DNA of 64,000 nt from DASUPK01 sp963743575 (GCA_963743575.1 CAVUQC010000007.1:744001-808000), one strand, 5' to 3'. Positions 39,223 to 48,014 are shown, counted from the stretch's first letter. Notes: a model not told the origin generated them from the sequence alone. Translations and numbers: made by a program.

Positions 39223-41307
39223 ATGGCCAAGGACACCGAGAAGCTGATCCGCCAGCTCTCGCTGATCTCCTACCTCATGGCTCAGGGCAGGCCGACGTCG
39301 GCGCTCGAGATCAAGCGCGAGGTGGAGGGGTACAGCGACATGAACGACGACGCCTTCGCGCGCCGCTTCTACGCGGACCGGGCTGAGCTCGAGAGCCTCG
39401 GCATCACCCTTCAGGTCGAGAAGCCCGGCGAGAGCATGCAGGGCTACGAATCGGAGCTCTACTCCCTGCCGCCGGAGAACTACTACCTGCCGGAGATCCA
39501 GTTCGGCGACGACGAGCTGGCTGCGCTGCAGACCGCGCTCCAGCTGCTGGACGGAGAGTTCGCCTACGCCGAGCCGCTGCGTCTCGCCCTTCAGCAGGTC
39601 TCGTGGGGACGGCCCAGCCCCCTGACCGCGCCCGAGCAGTCCTCCGTCGAGGTCCGGATGACCGCAAAGGCCGACGGCGCCGAGGTCTCCCAGCGCCTCT
39701 CGAAGATCGAGACCGCGATCTCGCGGCGCAAGACGATCGAGTTCACCTACTACACGATCGAGCGCGACTCGCAGGAGAAGCGCAAGGTCGACCCGTACCA
39801 CCTGGTCTACCGCGGCGGGCAGTTCTATTTGATCGGCCGCTCGCACGAGCGCGACGCGATCCGCGTCTTCCGCCTCTCGCGCATCCGGGGGAAGGTCTCC
39901 TACGCCTCGAAGGCGGAGCACGATTTCTCGCCGCCGGAGGAGTTCGAGCGCCGCGACTACGCCCGCAAGGCCGAGTGGCAGCTGGGAGAGATTCAGGGCA
40001 CGGCCAAGATCTTCCTGAAAGAGCGCGTCGCCTGGCTGGTGGAGCGTGACTTCGGCGCCTACGGCGAGTTCCGCAACCCGGGCCGCGGCGACGGCTCGCC
40101 CGGCAAGGGACGCATCTTCGAGACCGAGTACGCCTCCAGCCGGCAGATGGTCGCCTGGGTGCTGCACTGGCGGCAGAACGCGACCGTGCTCGATCCGCCA
40201 GAGCTCGCCGAGGAGGTCGCCGAGCGGCTCGACCAGCTCTCTGCGCGTCACAGCGACGACTTCGAGCCGGCCACGACGGTGCGGACCGTGCCACCGGCCC
40301 CCCGCTCGAGCCGCTCGAATGGCCGATCGGACTCCTCGATCCGGCCGGAGCGCTTCGCGCGCCTGGTGACGCTGGCGGGGATGCTCATCGAGTCCGCCAA
40401 GGGTGAGGCCCGCCTTTCTACCGCCGACGTGGTGGACAGGCTGCACGTCAGCGAGGAGGAGCTCCGGGACGACATCGACCTGCTCAACGTCGTCAACTTC
40501 GGCGGCGGCACCTACGTCCTCTACGCCGAGCTGCAGGGCGACGAGATCGAAGTCGACGCCGAGCCCTACGGGGACAACTTCGCGAAGCCCGCCCGGCTGC
40601 TTCCGCTCGAGGCGAAGGCGCTGGTCGCCGCGATCGATCTGTTCGGCGACCACCTGCCGCAGAGCGGCCTGGTCAGCGCCCGGGAGAAGATCGTCGCGGC
40701 GCTCGGGCACGACCCCTCCGAGGAGGGGCTCGAGATCGCCGCATCGGGTGGCGACGATTCCGATGTCGCCCGCAAGGTGAACAAGGCAATCGAGGGACAG
40801 CGGGTCGTCTCGATCCAGTACTACAAGGAGAACGAGGACGAGTTCACCAAGCGCGAGATCGAGCCCTACACACTCGCCAACGGACCGGAGGGCTGGTACG
40901 TCGCGTCATATGACCGCCGACGGGAGGATGTCCGCCACTTCCGGCTCGACCGGATCAAGGAGGCCGAGGTCCTGCGGGAGCGCTTCGAGCCTCGCCCCGA
41001 GGTCGAGGACATCGCCGCGATCGAGGGCGGCTGGCTCTCCGGCGAGCACGTCCCGGCGGCCGACGTCGCGCGGGTCTGGGTGTCGCCTGAGCGGGCCCGC
41101 TGGGCGCGTGAGGAGCACACCGTGATCGAAGAGCTCGCCGACGACGCCCTCGTGATCGAGGTTCCCTACGGCTCCACCGACTGGCTGCTCCGCGAGATCC
41201 TCAAGGGCGCCGGCGAGTTCGTCGTCCTGGAGCCCGAGGCGGCGCGCGAGGCGATCGCCGAGGAGCTCCGAGTCGACGCCGGCGCCACGGCCGTCAAGGC
41301 CGCCTAG
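39223..41307 (+). CDS. pafBC: Fused PafB-PafC WYL-domain transcriptional regulator
   Basis: A 694-aa protein made of two homologous halves. Each has an N-terminal winged helix (EKLIRQLSLISYLMAQGRP; RFARLVTLAGMLIESAKGE), a WYL domain (KVDPYHLVYRGGQFYLIGR; REIEPYTLANGPEGWYVAS) and a WCX-type end (RQMVAWVLHW; STDWLLREILKGAGEFVVLEP), joined by a Ser/Arg/Pro-rich linker near residues 350-385. PafB and PafC form the LexA-independent DNA-damage activator of Actinobacteria, and natural fusions are known. It stands alone here, away from any proteasome genes. Confidence 0.9.
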   Translation: MAKDTEKLIRQLSLISYLMAQGRPTSALEIKREVEGYSDMNDDAFARRFYADRAELESLGITLQVEKPGESMQGYESELYSLPPENYYLPEIQFGDDELAALQTALQLLDGEFAYAEPLRLALQQVSWGRPSPLTAPEQSSVEVRMTAKADGAEVSQRLSKIETAISRRKTIEFTYYTIERDSQEKRKVDPYHLVYRGGQFYLIGRSHERDAIRVFRLSRIRGKVSYASKAEHDFSPPEEFERRDYARKAEWQLGEIQGTAKIFLKERVAWLVERDFGAYGEFRNPGRGDGSPGKGRIFETEYASSRQMVAWVLHWRQNATVLDPPELAEEVAERLDQLSARHSDDFEPATTVRTVPPAPRSSRSNGRSDSSIRPERFARLVTLAGMLIESAKGEARLSTADVVDRLHVSEEELRDDIDLLNVVNFGGGTYVLYAELQGDEIEVDAEPYGDNFAKPARLLPLEAKALVAAIDLFGDHLPQSGLVSAREKIVAALGHDPSEEGLEIAASGGDDSDVARKVNKAIEGQRVVSIQYYKENEDEFTKREIEPYTLANGPEGWYVASYDRRREDVRHFRLDRIKEAEVLRERFEPRPEVEDIAAIEGGWLSGEHVPAADVARVWVSPERARWAREEHTVIEELADDALVIEVPYGSTDWLLREILKGAGEFVVLEPEAAREAIAEELRVDAGATAVKAA

Positions 41308-41738
41308 CTACCCCCGGCGCTCTCGACCGCGGCATCCATCGCCTCCTGCGGCGCGACGCCCCCGGCGTAGCGGTGGTGGATCGCCAGCGCGTTGCCGTCC
41401 GGGTCTTGGAAGATCGCCTGCTTGCAGACCCCGCTGTCGATCACGTCGGTGAGGAACTCGACGCCACGCGACTCCAGCTCGGCCTTGGCGGCCTCGAAGT
41501 CGTCCACGTGGAACTCCAGCGGAGTCGTGTTCGGGCTGAAGTCGATGTTGAAGGCGTCGACCTGCATCAGCGCGATCGTGACCGTCCCGGTCTCGAATTC
41601 GCCGGCCGGCATCTGTCCCCACTGCTTGCCGAACGGCAGGCCGAGAGTCTCGTCGTAGAACTTCTTGGAGGCCTCCCAGTCCTTCGTCGGAAAGGCAATG
41701 AAGTCGACACCGTTGAGGAGTTGCGTCTGTGTGGTCAT
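41304..41738 (-). CDS. VOC (glyoxalase-like) family protein
   Basis: A 144-aa VOC protein with FIAFPTKDWEASKKFYDETLGLP at the N-terminus and PLEFHVDDFEAAKAELESRGVEF and FQDPDGNALAIHHRY in the second half. It is the last gene of an ArsR-led operon, 12 bases after the reductase gene. The substrate is unknown. Its stop shares CTAG with pafBC. Confidence 0.82.
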   Translation of the reverse strand: MTTQTQLLNGVDFIAFPTKDWEASKKFYDETLGLPFGKQWGQMPAGEFETGTVTIALMQVDAFNIDFSPNTTPLEFHVDDFEAAKAELESRGVEFLTDVIDSGVCKQAIFQDPDGNALAIHHRYAGGVAPQEAMDAAVESAGGS

Positions 41739-41750
41739 GACCGCAGACTC

Positions 41751-42338
41751 TCACATTCCCTGAGCCGGCCGATAGGTCCCGATCACGACGCCGGTCGTGG
41801 TGGTGATGGTGTCGGTCAGCTCCAGGCGCGTGAAGACGCCGTCCGGGAAGAGGCGTCTTCCAGTGCCCAGCACCAGCGGATGGACGAGGAGGACGTACTC
41901 GTCGATCAGGCCGCGGCGCATCAGCTGACCGGCGAGATCTCCGCTGCCCAGGAGGCCCACGTCCTGCTCCGACTCCTCCTTCAGCTTCGCGACGGCATCG
42001 ACGGCGTCGCCCTCGAGCAGGATCGAGTTCTCCCAGGAAAGTGGAGCGCTCAGCGTCCTCGAGGCGACGTATTTCCGGGTGGAGTTGAGCCTTTCGGTGT
42101 ACGGGTTGTCCTTCTGCTTCGGCCAGTACCCAAAGAGATCCTCGTAGGTGCGCCGACCGAGGACGAGCCCGCCGTCGCGCGCCATTCGCTCGCCCATCGC
42201 GCGACCCATCACCTCGTCGGCGTACTGAGCCCCCCAGCCGCCGTGCTCGAAGCCGCCGCGAGTGTCCTCATCGAGGCGGCCCGGCGACTGCATGACCCCG
42301 TCCAGGGTGATGCTCTCGACTGCCGTGAGCCCGCTCAT
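41751..42338 (-). CDS. Dihydrofolate reductase/RibD C-terminal-like family protein
   Basis: A 195-aa protein of the YyaP/YwjB-type group: LTAVESITLDGVMQSPGR at the N-terminus, GGLVLGRRTYEDLFGYWP, and the NADPH-binding end DVGLLGSGDLAGQLMRRGLIDEYVLLVHPLVLGTG. It presumably reduces a small substrate with NAD(P)H; the function is not established. It overlaps the upstream SRPBCC gene by four bases, so it is co-translated in the ArsR operon. Confidence 0.82.
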   Translation of the reverse strand: MSGLTAVESITLDGVMQSPGRLDEDTRGGFEHGGWGAQYADEVMGRAMGERMARDGGLVLGRRTYEDLFGYWPKQKDNPYTERLNSTRKYVASRTLSAPLSWENSILLEGDAVDAVAKLKEESEQDVGLLGSGDLAGQLMRRGLIDEYVLLVHPLVLGTGRRLFPDGVFTRLELTDTITTTTGVVIGTYRPAQGM

Positions 42339-42853
42339 CCGGCCGCCTGCGAGTAGCGGAGCGAGCCGGGGGTGTCCAGCAGCTCTCCGGTCTCGAGCAG
42401 CGTCTTCAGGCCGGAGAGGATCATGGGCCAGCCGCCGTAGAGCTCGCCGTTGGCGTCGATCGGGAGCTGGTCGTGAATGACCGTCAGCTGGCAGGAGTCG
42501 GCGACCTTGCGGATCTCCCAGGTCACCCGCGAGGATCCGACGGCCTTGACCTCGTCGCTCCACAGGGCGGTCATCGTCTGCACCAGCCGCCTGGGCGGAT
42601 CGACCTCCAGGTTCTCGCCCTCGGCGATCTCGATCACGCCGGGGACACCGGAGCTGTAGGACGAGCCCTGCGTCCAATCGGAGTTCGTCGTGACCCCGAA
42701 GCTGTACTTCGCGCGCATCTCCGGGTCGGTGATCGCCTCCCAAAGCCGCTCCGGCGTCGTCTTGATGTAAATCTCGAACACGGCGGTCCCGCTGCTCCCA
42801 TCGGAGTCCGGGACGAGCGCGATCTGATGGGGAACTTCGAATTCCTCAGGCAA
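42335..42853 (-). CDS. SRPBCC (AHSA1-like) domain protein
   Basis: A 172-aa protein with AVFEIYIKTTPERLWEAITDPEMRAKYSFG and the C-terminal GELYGGWPMILSGLKTLLETGELLDTP, characteristic of AHSA1/activator-of-Hsp90-like SRPBCC proteins found with ArsR regulators. It overlaps arsR by eight bases and the reductase gene by four. Ligand unknown. Confidence 0.82.
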   Translation of the reverse strand: MPEEFEVPHQIALVPDSDGSSGTAVFEIYIKTTPERLWEAITDPEMRAKYSFGVTTNSDWTQGSSYSSGVPGVIEIAEGENLEVDPPRRLVQTMTALWSDEVKAVGSSRVTWEIRKVADSCQLTVIHDQLPIDANGELYGGWPMILSGLKTLLETGELLDTPGSLRYSQAAG

Positions 42854-43163
42854 TTTCTTCCTCCTCGAGTTCTCTTTTCAGGCCCGTGAGTCCGGAGACC
42901 CAGGGCTCGGCGTACTTGCTGACCCAGCGCTCGTAGACGAGCCGGATCGGAACGGGGTTCAGGTAATGGAGCTTCTCGCGGCCCCGCCTGCGCGTGACCA
43001 CGAGACCGGCCTCCTCGAGCTGGCGCAGGTGCTTCATCACACCGAAGCGCGTCATCGGGAGGTCGCCCTCCAGCGCGGTGAGCGTCTGACCGTCCTCCTT
43101 GAAGAGACGGTCGAGCAGCTGCCGCCGAGTCGGGTCCGCCAGTGCCTTGAACACGTCGTCCAT
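42846..43163 (-). CDS. ArsR family transcriptional regulator
   Basis: A 105-aa winged-helix repressor: MDDVFKALADPTRRQLLDRLF, recognition helix MTRFGVMKHLRQLEEAGLV, and the wing TRRRGREKLHYLNPVPI. There is no Cys, so it is not a thiol-metal sensor. It is the first gene of arsR-SRPBCC-reductase-VOC. A near-consensus promoter with a palindromic operator lies immediately upstream, and the -10 is seven bases from ATG 43163, so the mRNA is leaderless and the repressor probably controls itself. Confidence 0.9.
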   Translation of the reverse strand: MDDVFKALADPTRRQLLDRLFKEDGQTLTALEGDLPMTRFGVMKHLRQLEEAGLVVTRRRGREKLHYLNPVPIRLVYERWVSKYAEPWVSGLTGLKRELEEEEIA

Positions 43164-43170
43164 GGCGAAG

Positions 43171-43200
43171 AGTATAGGTGACTAATTAGTCACATGTCAA
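43171..43200 (-). promoter_or_regulatory. Promoter with palindromic operator in its spacer
   Basis: On the minus strand TTGACA (43200 to 43195) and TATACT (43176 to 43171) are separated by 18 bases, both at or one base from consensus. The perfect 16-bp palindrome GTGACTAATTAGTCAC (43178-43193) fills the spacer exactly. This is a textbook repressor layout for the ArsR encoded seven bases downstream. Confidence 0.75.
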
Positions 43201-43221
43201 GGAACCGGCAGAATTACCGCC

Positions 43222-43932
43222 GTGGACCTGGATCTCGAACGCCTCACCGCTCCCAACCCGAGCCCGATGACGCTGGAGGGGACGAACACCTACCTCGTAG
43301 GGCGCGACCCGGCCGTCGTCATCGACCCTGGGCCGGACCATGCCGGCCACATCGAGGCGGTCCGGGACGCCGCCGAGCGGCGCGGCGGGATCGGGACGGT
43401 TCTGCTCACGCACGACCACGGCGACCACGCCGACGGGGTCGATCGCCTGGGAGTGCCGGTGACGCGCCCTGGGGACGGCACCGTGATCGCCGGCCTGCGC
43501 GCGCTCGTGACCCCCGGTCATGCGGACGAGCACCTCTGCTTCGTGACCGGCTCGGCGTGCTTCACGGGGGACCTGATCCTCGGCCAAGGGTCCACCATCG
43601 TGGGGCCGCGCGACATGGGCGGCTCCCTCCTTCACTACATGGACTCGCTGCGCAAGCTGCAGGAGCTCGAGCTCGATGTCCTCTATCCGGGCCACGGCCC
43701 CGAGGTCGATGACCCGGCCGCCAAGATCGCCGAATACATCACCCACCGCCAGGAGCGGGAGGACCGGCTGGTCGCAGCGCTTGACCGCGGCGAGCGCAGG
43801 CGAGCGGCGCTCCTCGACGAGGTCTGGGACGACGTCCCCGAGCAGCTCCGCCCCGCTGCCGCGATCGCCATGCAGGCGCATCTCGAGAAGCTCGCCGACG
43901 AGGGGCGCCTGCCCGGGGACCTGAGCGACTGA
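43222..43932 (+). CDS. MBL-fold metallo-hydrolase (LACTB2-like)
   Basis: A 236-aa metallo-beta-lactamase fold protein: PMTLEGTNTYLVG, VVIDPGPDHAGH, the metal motif LLTHDHGDHADG, TPGHADEHLCFV, FTGDLILGQGSTIV and YPGHGPEVDDP, ending with a winged-helix-like helical part. This is the LACTB2/RNase-Z-like branch. GTG 43222 is used. It is divergent from the arsR operon and precedes the second penicillin acylase gene by 32 bases. Confidence 0.85.
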   Translation: MDLDLERLTAPNPSPMTLEGTNTYLVGRDPAVVIDPGPDHAGHIEAVRDAAERRGGIGTVLLTHDHGDHADGVDRLGVPVTRPGDGTVIAGLRALVTPGHADEHLCFVTGSACFTGDLILGQGSTIVGPRDMGGSLLHYMDSLRKLQELELDVLYPGHGPEVDDPAAKIAEYITHRQEREDRLVAALDRGERRRAALLDEVWDDVPEQLRPAAAIAMQAHLEKLADEGRLPGDLSD

Positions 43933-43964
43933 CCCCGGGGCGCGGCCCCTGGTATGAACCTCCG

Positions 43965-46355
43965 ATGAGCATCGATCCAGGCCGGCTGCTGCGCGGAGGC
44001 GCCAAGGGGATGGGAATCGGGACCGCGCTGCTCGGCGCGACGGCCGCCGGCCTCTGGTGGCGACTCTTCCGCCAGCCCCTGCCGCGCACGGAGGGACCCG
44101 TCTCCGTCCGTGGCCTCGGCGAGCCGGTCGAGATCGCCCGCGATCGATGGGGAATGCCGACCGTTCGTGCGCGGTCGGCAGCCGACCTCTGGTTCGGCCA
44201 GGGCTATTGCCATGGCCAGGACCGCCTCTGGCAGGTCGAGATCCAGCGCCGCATCTGCTCGGGGCGCGTCTCGGAGATCGCTGGGCGCGCCGGTCTCCCG
44301 GTCGACCGCCTGATGCGCACCCTGGGCCTCCGCCGGATCGCCCTCCGCGAGGAGGCCGAGCTCGACGGCGACCTGCGCACCCTGCTCGAGGCCTACTGCG
44401 CGGGCCTCAACGAGGCGGCCCGCACGTCTCCGGCCCCCCCGCCGGAGCTTCAGCTGCTGCGCCTCGAGTTCGAGCCGTGGCGACCAGCCGACATGCTCGC
44501 CGGGGGCAAGCTCCTCTCCTTCGGGCTCTCGACCAACTGGGAGCGGGAGCTGCTGCGCGCCGACCTGGTTCGCGAGCTCGGGGAGGAACGCGCCACGAAG
44601 ATCGACCCCACCTATCCCAGGGGCAACCCGGTCGCGCTCCGGCCCGGGCACGGCTTCGACGGGGACGGCCTGAGCCTCGCCGAGCAGATCGGCCGTGTGC
44701 GCGACCAGATCGGACTGGCCGCGGCTGCCAGCGGCTCCAACAACTGGGCCGTGAGCCCGAGCCGCTCGGCGACCGGAGGAGCCCTGCTCGCCGGCGATCC
44801 GCACCTTCCCAGCGGCATGCCGGGAGTCTGGTACGAGATCGGCCTGGAGCTCCACGGGCGTTGGTGCCGCGGAGCCTCCATCCCGGGACTGCCCGGCATC
44901 TCGCTTGGCCAGAACAACGACGTCGCCTTCGCCTTCACCAACGTGATGGCCGATGTAGAGGACCTGTTCGTCGAGCGGATCGCCGATGAGAGCTACGAGT
45001 TCCGCGGCGAGCAGCGCCCGATCGAAATCGTGGAGGAGCTGATCTCCATCCGTGGGAGGGACGTGCCCGAGCGCCATGAGGTGCGCCTCACCCACCACGG
45101 GCCAATCGTCAATTCGGCGCTCGGCGCGGACGACGAGCAGCCGCTCGCGCTGCGCTGGGCCGCGCTCGACGAGCCCTCCATCTCCCACGCCCACATCGGC
45201 GTGCTCGAGCCGACCAGCGGACCAGAGCTCGTCGAATTGCTCCGCTCCGTGACGATGCCTGTCTCCAACCTCGTCTGGGCAGATCGCCACGGGTCGATCG
45301 GCTACAAGATGATGGGCCGGGTCCCGAAGCGGAATGGGGACTGCCCCGACCTCCCCAAACCGGGCTGGACCGGCGAGTTCGAGTGGGACGGGTGGATCCC
45401 CTATGACGAGATGCCCGAGGTGGTCGATCCGGATGAGGGGTTCCTCGTCACCGCCAACAACCGGATCGTCGACGACGACTATCCGCACCACATCACGAGC
45501 GACTGGCTCGACGGCTACCGCGCCGCACGAATCGAGCAGCTCCTGCGGGAGACCGACGACCACGACCTGGAGAGCTTCCGGCGGATGCAGACCGACCTCT
45601 ACTCGATCCCCGGCGACGAGGTCGTCCACCGGCTGGCGCGCCTGCCGGCGACCAGCCAGCGCGAGGTGCGCGCCATCGAGCGGCTGAAGAGCTGGGACCG
45701 AACGCTCAGCCCGGCGACCGTCGCGGGCACGATCTACCAGGCCTTCCTCCTGCGACTGGCGCGCGAGTTCACGCGGGCGGCGATCGGCGACCGTGACCTC
45801 GCGGACCGCTACCTCGACCGCGCCGACAACGGATTCATCGCACACGTCACCTCCCCGTGGCGCTGGCACTCCCACCTGCTCGCGCTCTGGGAGGAGGGCG
45901 ACGACGAGTTGATCGGCGGCTCCTGGGACGAACTGGCGCTCGACGCTTTGCGGGGCGCGCTCGACGACCTGGAGGAGCGCTTCGGTCCGGATCCCGAAGA
46001 GTGGCAGTGGGGCCGCGTGCACGCGCTCCAGTTCCCCCATGCACTCGGCGGTACCCATCCCGTGGCCGAGCGGGTCTTCAACCGCACGCTCCACCCCGGC
46101 GGCGGGCAGGAGACCGTCGCCCAGATCGCTTACGACCCGAACGATCCCTACGAGGCGATCTGGGCGCCGAGTTGGCGGATGCTCGCTGACCCTGCGAACC
46201 CGGAGCGCTCACAGTGGCAGGCGTTCACCGGGCAGTCGGGGCACGCCTGGAGCCGTCACTACGACGACCTCCAGCCGCGCTGGGAGACGGGCGCCACCCA
46301 GTCGATGGCCGGCGAAGGCCCCTTCGAGACGCTCGTGCTCTCGCCCGGGTTCTGA
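43965..46355 (+). CDS. Penicillin acylase family Ntn-hydrolase, membrane-anchored form
   Basis: A 796-aa protein. An N-terminal hydrophobic segment (GIGTALLGATAAGLWW) may anchor it. The alpha part has IARDRWGMPTVRARSAADLWFGQGYCHGQDRLWQ. The beta nucleophile is Ser258 in ASGSNNWAVSPSRSATGGALLAGDPHL, a canonical context, and later GQNNDVAFAFTNVMADVEDLF is present. It could hydrolyse amides such as N-acyl homoserine lactones or beta-lactams; the substrate is unknown. The next gene starts in its stop codon. Confidence 0.9.
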   Translation: MSIDPGRLLRGGAKGMGIGTALLGATAAGLWWRLFRQPLPRTEGPVSVRGLGEPVEIARDRWGMPTVRARSAADLWFGQGYCHGQDRLWQVEIQRRICSGRVSEIAGRAGLPVDRLMRTLGLRRIALREEAELDGDLRTLLEAYCAGLNEAARTSPAPPPELQLLRLEFEPWRPADMLAGGKLLSFGLSTNWERELLRADLVRELGEERATKIDPTYPRGNPVALRPGHGFDGDGLSLAEQIGRVRDQIGLAAAASGSNNWAVSPSRSATGGALLAGDPHLPSGMPGVWYEIGLELHGRWCRGASIPGLPGISLGQNNDVAFAFTNVMADVEDLFVERIADESYEFRGEQRPIEIVEELISIRGRDVPERHEVRLTHHGPIVNSALGADDEQPLALRWAALDEPSISHAHIGVLEPTSGPELVELLRSVTMPVSNLVWADRHGSIGYKMMGRVPKRNGDCPDLPKPGWTGEFEWDGWIPYDEMPEVVDPDEGFLVTANNRIVDDDYPHHITSDWLDGYRAARIEQLLRETDDHDLESFRRMQTDLYSIPGDEVVHRLARLPATSQREVRAIERLKSWDRTLSPATVAGTIYQAFLLRLAREFTRAAIGDRDLADRYLDRADNGFIAHVTSPWRWHSHLLALWEEGDDELIGGSWDELALDALRGALDDLEERFGPDPEEWQWGRVHALQFPHALGGTHPVAERVFNRTLHPGGGQETVAQIAYDPNDPYEAIWAPSWRMLADPANPERSQWQAFTGQSGHAWSRHYDDLQPRWETGATQSMAGEGPFETLVLSPGF

Positions 46356-46825
46356 TGCCCTCCCGGCGCGACCAGATCAAGCTCACCGATGAGGAGCTCG
46401 CCGGCCTGCTCGAGACAGAGCGGATCGCGGTCGTCTCCTCGATCGGCCCTCGCGGCTGGCCCCACTCGATGCCGCTCTGGTACGTCCCGCGCGAGGGAGA
46501 CATCTGGATCTGGACCTACGCCAAGTCCCAGAAGGTGAGAAACCTCGAGCGCGATCCGCGAGCGACGCTGCTGATCGAGACCGGCATCGAGTACGGCGAG
46601 CTGCGCGGAGTCCAGATCGAGGCCGAGGCCGAGTTGATCCGCGATGTGGAGGAGATCGTCGACTTCGCCAAGGACCTGACCATCCGCTACAGCGAGGGAA
46701 TCGACTCGGTCGAAGGCGACGCCGCCGCCGCCCTGCAGGCACAGGCCCCGAAACGGGTGGCGATCCACTTCCACCCCAGGCGCACGGCGACCTGGGACCA
46801 CCGCAAGCTCGGCGGGGTGTACTGA
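46355..46825 (+). CDS. Pyridoxamine 5'-phosphate oxidase-like (PPOX/F420-type) protein
   Basis: A 156-aa split-barrel flavin/F420-binding protein: LTDEELAGLLETERIAVVSSIGPRGWPHSMPLWYV, DIWIWTYAKSQKVRNLERDPRATLLIE and ELRGVQIEAEAELIRD. Actinobacterial members often use coenzyme F420 to reduce or sense small molecules. ATG 46355 overlaps the penicillin acylase stop by one base (TGATG). The inverted repeat copy 3 follows within a few bases. Confidence 0.82.
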   Translation: MPSRRDQIKLTDEELAGLLETERIAVVSSIGPRGWPHSMPLWYVPREGDIWIWTYAKSQKVRNLERDPRATLLIETGIEYGELRGVQIEAEAELIRDVEEIVDFAKDLTIRYSEGIDSVEGDAAAALQAQAPKRVAIHFHPRRTATWDHRKLGGVY

Positions 46826-46830
46826 GGTGC

Positions 46831-46926
46831 GAGGCTTCGCCATCAGGCGCGGCCACAACGGCCGCCCCACATAAGTCGCTACGCGCTCCGCGCTCCGCTC
46901 CGAAGTGGAGCGGCCTAGTGGCCGCT
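46831..46926 (-). repeat. Dispersed multi-hairpin element, copy 3 (inverted)
   Basis: In reverse orientation this matches copy 2 closely. It keeps the alternative pair AGCGGCC/GGCCGCT (46909-46915 with 46920-46926) against CCGCTCC/GGAGCGG (46895-46901 with 46907-46913), the invariant linker (46866-46881) and GCGGCC/GGCCGC (46849-46854, 46860-46865). The small hairpin is GCGC-tcc-GCGC (46883-46893) instead of GGGC-gaa-GCCC: both arms changed together. The last stem is shortened. The left end lies just after the PPOX gene and the right end abuts the rmlA -10 box. Confidence 0.8.
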
Positions 46927-46931
46927 AGCCT
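46926..46931 (+). promoter_or_regulatory. -10-like box of rmlA
   Basis: TAGCCT lies six bases before ATG 46938, at the boundary of repeat copy 3, so the repeat may supply part of the promoter. Confidence 0.35.
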
Positions 46932-46937
46932 CCGCGC

Positions 46938-48014
46938 ATGGAAGATCTGAAGGGCCTGATCCTCTCCGGAGGCGCGGGAACCCGCCTGCGCCCCATCACC
47001 CACACCTCGGCAAAGCAGCTCGTGCCGGTGGCCAACAAGCCCGTGCTCTTCTACGGGATCGAGGCCCTCGTCGAGGCCGGGATCACCGAGATCGGGATCA
47101 TCATCGCGCCGGAGACCGGCGAGGAGATCAGGCAGGCGGCCGGTGACGGGTCCGCCTTCGGCGCCCGGATCACCTACATCGAGCAGGAGGCGCCACTGGG
47201 CCTCGCCCATGCACTGCTCACCGCCGAGGACTTCCTGGGCCAGAGCCCGTTCGTCATGTACCTCGGCGACAACCTGCTGCGCGACGGCATCGTCGAGCTC
47301 GCGAAGGTCTTCCGCAGCTCCGAACCCGACGCCCTGATCCTGCTCACCCAGGTCGAGGACCCGTCGTCCTATGGCGTGGCCGAGCTCAACGGCGACCGTG
47401 TCGTCCGCTTGGTCGAAAAGCCGAAGGACCCGCCGAGTGACCTCGCCCTCGTGGGCGTCTATATGTTCGGCCCCTCGATCTTCGAGGCTGCACACGCGAT
47501 CGAGCCATCGGCGCGGGGAGAGCTCGAGATCACCGACGCGATCGACAGGCTGATCGAGGCCGGCCGCCGCGTCGAGCCCCACATCGTGAAGGGCTGGTGG
47601 AAGGACACCGGGAAGCTCGAGGACATGCTCGAGGCGAATCGCCTGGTGCTCGAGGACATCGAGCAACGCATCGACGGCGAGCTCGACGACGCCTCGCGGG
47701 TCGAGGGCCGAGTGGTGATCGAGGAGGGAGCGAAGCTGGAGCGCACGGTGGTCCGCGGCCCCGCGATCATCGGCGCAGGCACGCGGATCTCCGACAGCTA
47801 CGTGGGTCCGTACACCGCGATCGATCGGGACGTGTTGATCACCGGCTCGGAGATCGAGCACTCCATCGTCCTCTCGGGATCCAGCATCCGTGACCTCCAT
47901 GCACGAATGGAGGCGAGCCTGCTCGGCAAGAACGTCAGCCTGAGCCGCAGCGAGGGGATGCCGAAGACGCTCCGCTTCCTGGTCGGCGACAACGCGGACA
48001 TCTCGATCCCATGA
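46938..48014 (+). CDS. rmlA: Glucose-1-phosphate thymidylyltransferase, long form
   Basis: A 358-aa nucleotidyltransferase: LILSGGAGTRLRPITHTSAKQLVPVANKP, MYLGDNLLRDG, VEKPKDPPSDLALVGVYMF and GWWKDTGKLEDMLEANRL. The last ~110 residues form hexapeptide-type left-handed beta-helix repeats (VIEEGAKLERTVVRGPAIIG), as in the long RmlA group. It makes dTDP-glucose from glucose-1-phosphate and dTTP. It overlaps rmlD by four bases in a three-gene operon. Confidence 0.92.
   Translation: MEDLKGLILSGGAGTRLRPITHTSAKQLVPVANKPVLFYGIEALVEAGITEIGIIIAPETGEEIRQAAGDGSAFGARITYIEQEAPLGLAHALLTAEDFLGQSPFVMYLGDNLLRDGIVELAKVFRSSEPDALILLTQVEDPSSYGVAELNGDRVVRLVEKPKDPPSDLALVGVYMFGPSIFEAAHAIEPSARGELEITDAIDRLIEAGRRVEPHIVKGWWKDTGKLEDMLEANRLVLEDIEQRIDGELDDASRVEGRVVIEEGAKLERTVVRGPAIIGAGTRISDSYVGPYTAIDRDVLITGSEIEHSIVLSGSSIRDLHARMEASLLGKNVSLSRSEGMPKTLRFLVGDNADISIP

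Noticed and set aside
43683..46094. 803-codon open frame on the minus strand
   Set aside because: It is antisense to a clear penicillin acylase gene; long antisense frames are common at this GC content and it has no domain motifs.
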